Below are positions 61,457 to 64,000 of a stretch of DNA of 64,000 nucleotides, piece after piece. Each line of letters opens with the position of its first letter. The stretch's first letter is position 1. The notes under the pieces are model-generated. The model did no database searches. It had not been told where the DNA came from and was given only the letters and a program-made list of their open reading frames with translations. This DNA comes from Trabulsiella guamensis ATCC 49490 (lineage in GTDB: Bacteria > Pseudomonadota > Gammaproteobacteria > Enterobacterales > Enterobacteriaceae). The translations under genes and the position numbers were made by a program. Location of the stretch: contig NZ_JMTB01000043.1 in assembly GCF_000734965.1 (NCBI RefSeq), positions 62,001 to 126,000 of the forward strand, written 5' to 3'.

Positions 61457-62168
61457 GCCAGCGGTTCAGTCGCTCAAAGCCACGGTCAATAATAATGGCC
61501 GCCAGCGCCACCAGAATCGCCCCCTGAAGCACGTACGCCGTGTTAAACCCGCTCAGTCCGATGATGATCGGCGTACCGAGCGTGTTGGCACCTACGGTTG
61601 ATGCAATGGCTGCAGTGCCAATGTTAATGATGACCGAGGTGCGGATCCCCGCCAGAATCACCGGTGCTGCCAGCGGCAACTCCACTTTTGCCAGCCGCTG
61701 CCAGCCGTTCATCCCCATCCCTTTCGCCACACTGCTGACGCTTTCCGGCACCGCCGCCAGTCCTGCCAGCGTTCCCTGCAGGACCGGCAAAATGCCATAA
61801 AGAATCAGCGCGATAAGGGCCGGTTCACGGCCAAAGCCCATCACCGGAACCGCAATTGCCAGCACCGCCACTGGCGGAAAGGTCTGCCCCATCGCGGCAA
61901 TGGTTTCGACCAGCGTGCGAAACTCGCGCCCCGCCGGACGCGTGACCAGAATTCCCGCGCCAACCCCCAGGATCACCGCCGCCAGGCTCGACACGCCCAC
62001 CAGCCAGAGGTGCGCCAGCGTCAGCGTCAGAAAACTCTCCTGTTGATAGAGCGGGCGCGGCAGTTGCGGGAACAGCGCGTGAAACAATGGACCGCTGCGC
62101 GGCAACAGCCACAGCAGCGCGAGAAACAGCACAATCAACCACAGTAGCGGGTCACGAAACCGTTGCAC
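61431..62168 (-). CDS. yehW: YehW, permease of the YehZYXW osmoprotectant-type ABC importer
   Basis: This 245-residue permease of the OpuC/ProW type has about six helices. The EAA loop is in [27 protein letters not shown]. The start is GTG at 62168 with GGAGGAAAACC upstream; an open frame extending to 62267 overlaps yehX more deeply and lacks homology. The Yeh system binds glycine betaine weakly in E. coli, so its natural substrate is uncertain. It overlaps yehX by 17 bases and the yohO 3' end by 26. Confidence 0.93.
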   Translation of the reverse strand: MQRFRDPLLWLIVLFLALLWLLPRSGPLFHALFPQLPRPLYQQESFLTLTLAHLWLVGVSSLAAVILGVGAGILVTRPAGREFRTLVETIAAMGQTFPPVAVLAIAVPVMGFGREPALIALILYGILPVLQGTLAGLAAVPESVSSVAKGMGMNGWQRLAKVELPLAAPVILAGIRTSVIINIGTAAIASTVGANTLGTPIIIGLSGFNTAYVLQGAILVALAAIIIDRGFERLNRWLSRYRHEQ

Positions 62169-63099
62169 GGTTTTCCTCCTCACGCAACAGATCAGCAAAA
62201 TGCAGCACGCCACATGGCTCACCCAGCGCGTTAACCACCGGCAAACTGAGCCGCTGCTGCGCCACAAACGCTGACAGCGCCTCGCGCAGGCTCATGGCTT
62301 CCTGCAATGGTTCGCCCTGAGCGTGTTCATCACGACGCAGGTAATGCCTCACTTCGCGTAACGACAGCAGCCGTACGCCCAGTTCACTGCTGCCAAAAAA
62401 GGTGCGTACAAATTCGTTGTGGGGATGGCTTAAGATCTCCAGCGGCGTACCCTGCTGGATCACTTCGCCGCCGTCCATTAATACCAGATGATCAGCCAGC
62501 CGCAGCGCTTCGTCGATGTCATGGGTGACCAGCACAATCGTTCGCCCGAGCAGGCGGTGAATGCGGCTCATCTCCTGCTGGAGCGCGGCACGGGTCACCG
62601 GGTCGAGCGCGCCGAAGGGTTCATCCATCAGCAGCACTTCAGGGTTCGCCGCCAGCGCCCGCGCCACGCCAACGCGCTGCTGCTGCCCGCCCGACAACTG
62701 GTGCGGATAACGCTCGCGCAACGCGGGTTCCAGACCGAGCAGTGCCATCAGTTCCTCAATGCGCTGGTCGATTTTGCCGCGCGACCATTTCTGCAGTTGC
62801 GGCACTGTGGCGATGTTCTGCGCGACCGTCCAGTGGGGAAAAAGCCCAATCGACTGAATGGCGTAGCCCATCCGCCGGCGCATTTCGAGCACGGGCTGCT
62901 GGCGAATTTCTTCCCCGGCAAAACGGATGATGCCGCTGTCATGCTCCACCAGCCGGTTAATCATCTTCAGCGTGGTTGATTTCCCGGAGCCAGAGGTCCC
63001 AACCAGCACCGAAAAAGCGCCTTCCCGCAGATTCAGCGAGAGATCTTTCACCGCGTCGAGGCCTGAGAAGCTTTTGCTCACATGTTCAAATTCAATCAT
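62152..63099 (-). CDS. yehX: YehX, ATPase of the YehZYXW ABC importer with CBS domain
   Basis: This 315-residue ATPase has Walker [10 protein letters not shown] (about residues 34-42), signature [15 protein letters not shown], Walker [12 protein letters not shown] and switch histidine in [10 protein letters not shown]. The C-terminal region (about residues 250-310) looks like a CBS domain, as in OpuA-type osmosensing ATPases. It lies between the two permease genes yehY and yehW and overlaps both (8 and 17 bases), so the three are translated together. Confidence 0.94.
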   Translation of the reverse strand: MIEFEHVSKSFSGLDAVKDLSLNLREGAFSVLVGTSGSGKSTTLKMINRLVEHDSGIIRFAGEEIRQQPVLEMRRRMGYAIQSIGLFPHWTVAQNIATVPQLQKWSRGKIDQRIEELMALLGLEPALRERYPHQLSGGQQQRVGVARALAANPEVLLMDEPFGALDPVTRAALQQEMSRIHRLLGRTIVLVTHDIDEALRLADHLVLMDGGEVIQQGTPLEILSHPHNEFVRTFFGSSELGVRLLSLREVRHYLRRDEHAQGEPLQEAMSLREALSAFVAQQRLSLPVVNALGEPCGVLHFADLLREEENRATVS

Positions 63100-64000
63100 T
63101 TCGCGCCCCTCTCAGCAGAGCTATCCACAGGCCAAACAGCGCATCCAGCACTACCGCCAGTACAATCGTTGGGATCACACCCAACAGAACCAGATCCAAC
63201 GCACTGCTCAGCAACCCCTGGAATACCAGCGCACCAAAACCCCCTGCGCCGATAAGCGCTGCTATCACTGCCATGCCCACCGTCTGGACGGCGACCACGC
63301 GCAGACTGCGCAGCAACACTGGCATTGCCAGCGGTAGCTGAACCTGCCAGAAACGCTGGCGAGGGCTCATGCCCATAGCCTCCGCGCTTTCAAGAATATC
63401 AGGCGGCACCTGACGCATCCCCGCCACCACGCCGCGCACAAGCGGCAGGAGCGCATAAAGCACCAGCGCTATAAGCGCCGGCGCCAGCCCTGTGCCGGCA
63501 ATACCCATTTTCGCCAGTACCGGAAACTGTTGAACCAGCCCGGCCAGCGGCGCAATCAGCAACCCAAACAGCGCGACAGAAGGGATAGTCTGAATAATAT
63601 TCAGGGTGGTAAAAACAGAGGTCTGACGTGAATCATGGCGATAGCACCACAGGCCGAGTGGAATGCCGATCATCAGCCCAGGCAACAGCGTACCGAACAG
63701 CAGCGTCAGATGCTGCACCAGCGCATCGTTAAACACGTCCTGGCGATTGCTGTACTCTTTCAGCAACGAGAGATCATCCAGTTTCCCCAGCCATAACAGT
63801 ACACAGGGAAGGATCCAGATTTGCGCATTGAGCAACCAGCGCCAGACGGAACGTCGAGTCAGCCGTCTCGCCGTATCACTGCAAATCAGTAATGACAACG
63901 CCAGCCACAGCCATAATCCGCTGCCTGGTGAGGTTCTCGCCAGCGGGCTTTCGCTGGTCACAAGCAGTGTTGCGGCATGCCCGGCAGACCAGAACAGCGT
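63092..64000 (-). CDS. yehY: YehY, large permease of the YehZYXW ABC importer (truncated by window end)
   Basis: About 303 C-terminal residues of a permease that is 385 residues in E. coli are present; the frame stays open to the edge. An N-terminal extension with extra helices precedes the transport domain. The domain begins near [22 protein letters not shown] and has an EAA loop in [25 protein letters not shown]. The GTG at 63961 is internal, not the start. yehZ, encoding the binding protein, should lie beyond the window. Confidence 0.92.
   Translation of the reverse strand, partial: TLFWSAGHAATLLVTSESPLARTSPGSGLWLWLALSLLICSDTARRLTRRSVWRWLLNAQIWILPCVLLWLGKLDDLSLLKEYSNRQDVFNDALVQHLTLLFGTLLPGLMIGIPLGLWCYRHDSRQTSVFTTLNIIQTIPSVALFGLLIAPLAGLVQQFPVLAKMGIAGTGLAPALIALVLYALLPLVRGVVAGMRQVPPDILESAEAMGMSPRQRFWQVQLPLAMPVLLRSLRVVAVQTVGMAVIAALIGAGGFGALVFQGLLSSALDLVLLGVIPTIVLAVVLDALFGLWIALLRGARND

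Overview
The window is ordinary chromosome from a member of the Enterobacteriaceae. Almost every protein is close in length and sequence to its Escherichia coli or Salmonella counterpart as I remember them. The gene content and the differences from E. coli (no dmsABC, an extra DoxX gene, a shorter FtsK linker) would suit a Citrobacter-like genome, but no rRNA or species marker is present, so the genus is an inference. There are no rRNA or tRNA genes, CRISPR arrays, insertion sequences or prophages that I can support. Coding density is high and genes run on both strands.

Layout. 1-23.5 kb, mostly minus strand: comEC (cut by the window edge), ihfB, rpsA, cmk, ycaL, aroA, serC, ycaP; then on the plus strand ycaO, focA, pflB, pflA; then minus ycaD, serS, rarA, lolA, ftsK. 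23.6-33.8 kb: lrp (minus), trxB-cydD-cydC-aat-infA (plus), clpA and clpS (minus), cspD (plus). 33.8-50.5 kb: macB-macA (minus), ybjX (plus), ybjD (minus), aqpZ, lysO, hcp-hcr (plus), a DoxX-family gene (minus), poxB-ltaE-ybjT-ybjS (plus). 50.5-51.5 kb is a gene-poor accessory patch with one small orphan ORF and a coding relic. 51.5-57.3 kb: amiD-ybjQ (minus), ybjP, the arginine transport genes artPIQM and artJ (plus). 57.3-64 kb: yehS, btsR-btsS (minus), mlrA, yohO (plus), yehW-yehX-yehY (minus, yehY cut by the window end).

Functional themes. Pyruvate and anaerobic metabolism recur: PflB with its activase and formate channel, PoxB, and the pyruvate-sensing BtsS/BtsR pair. Nitrosative stress is represented by Hcp-Hcr with an NsrR-like site. 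Arginine and lysine traffic is represented by Art with ARG boxes, and by LysO. The leucine N-degron pathway (Aat, ClpS, ClpA) is encoded within about 4 kb.

The two most notable points are these. (1) clpA is split by what looks like expansion of a 5-bp tandem repeat (GGCTC, three copies at 32435-32449). This separates the ClpS-docking N-domain from the AAA+ body, yet the body begins exactly at an internal ATG with a strong ribosome binding site. (2) artJ is joined directly to yehS. In E. coli these lie about 1.3 Mb apart on opposite sides of the terminus, so this is a rearrangement junction, best explained by a large inversion spanning the terminus. I found no convincing wholly new multi-gene system here.
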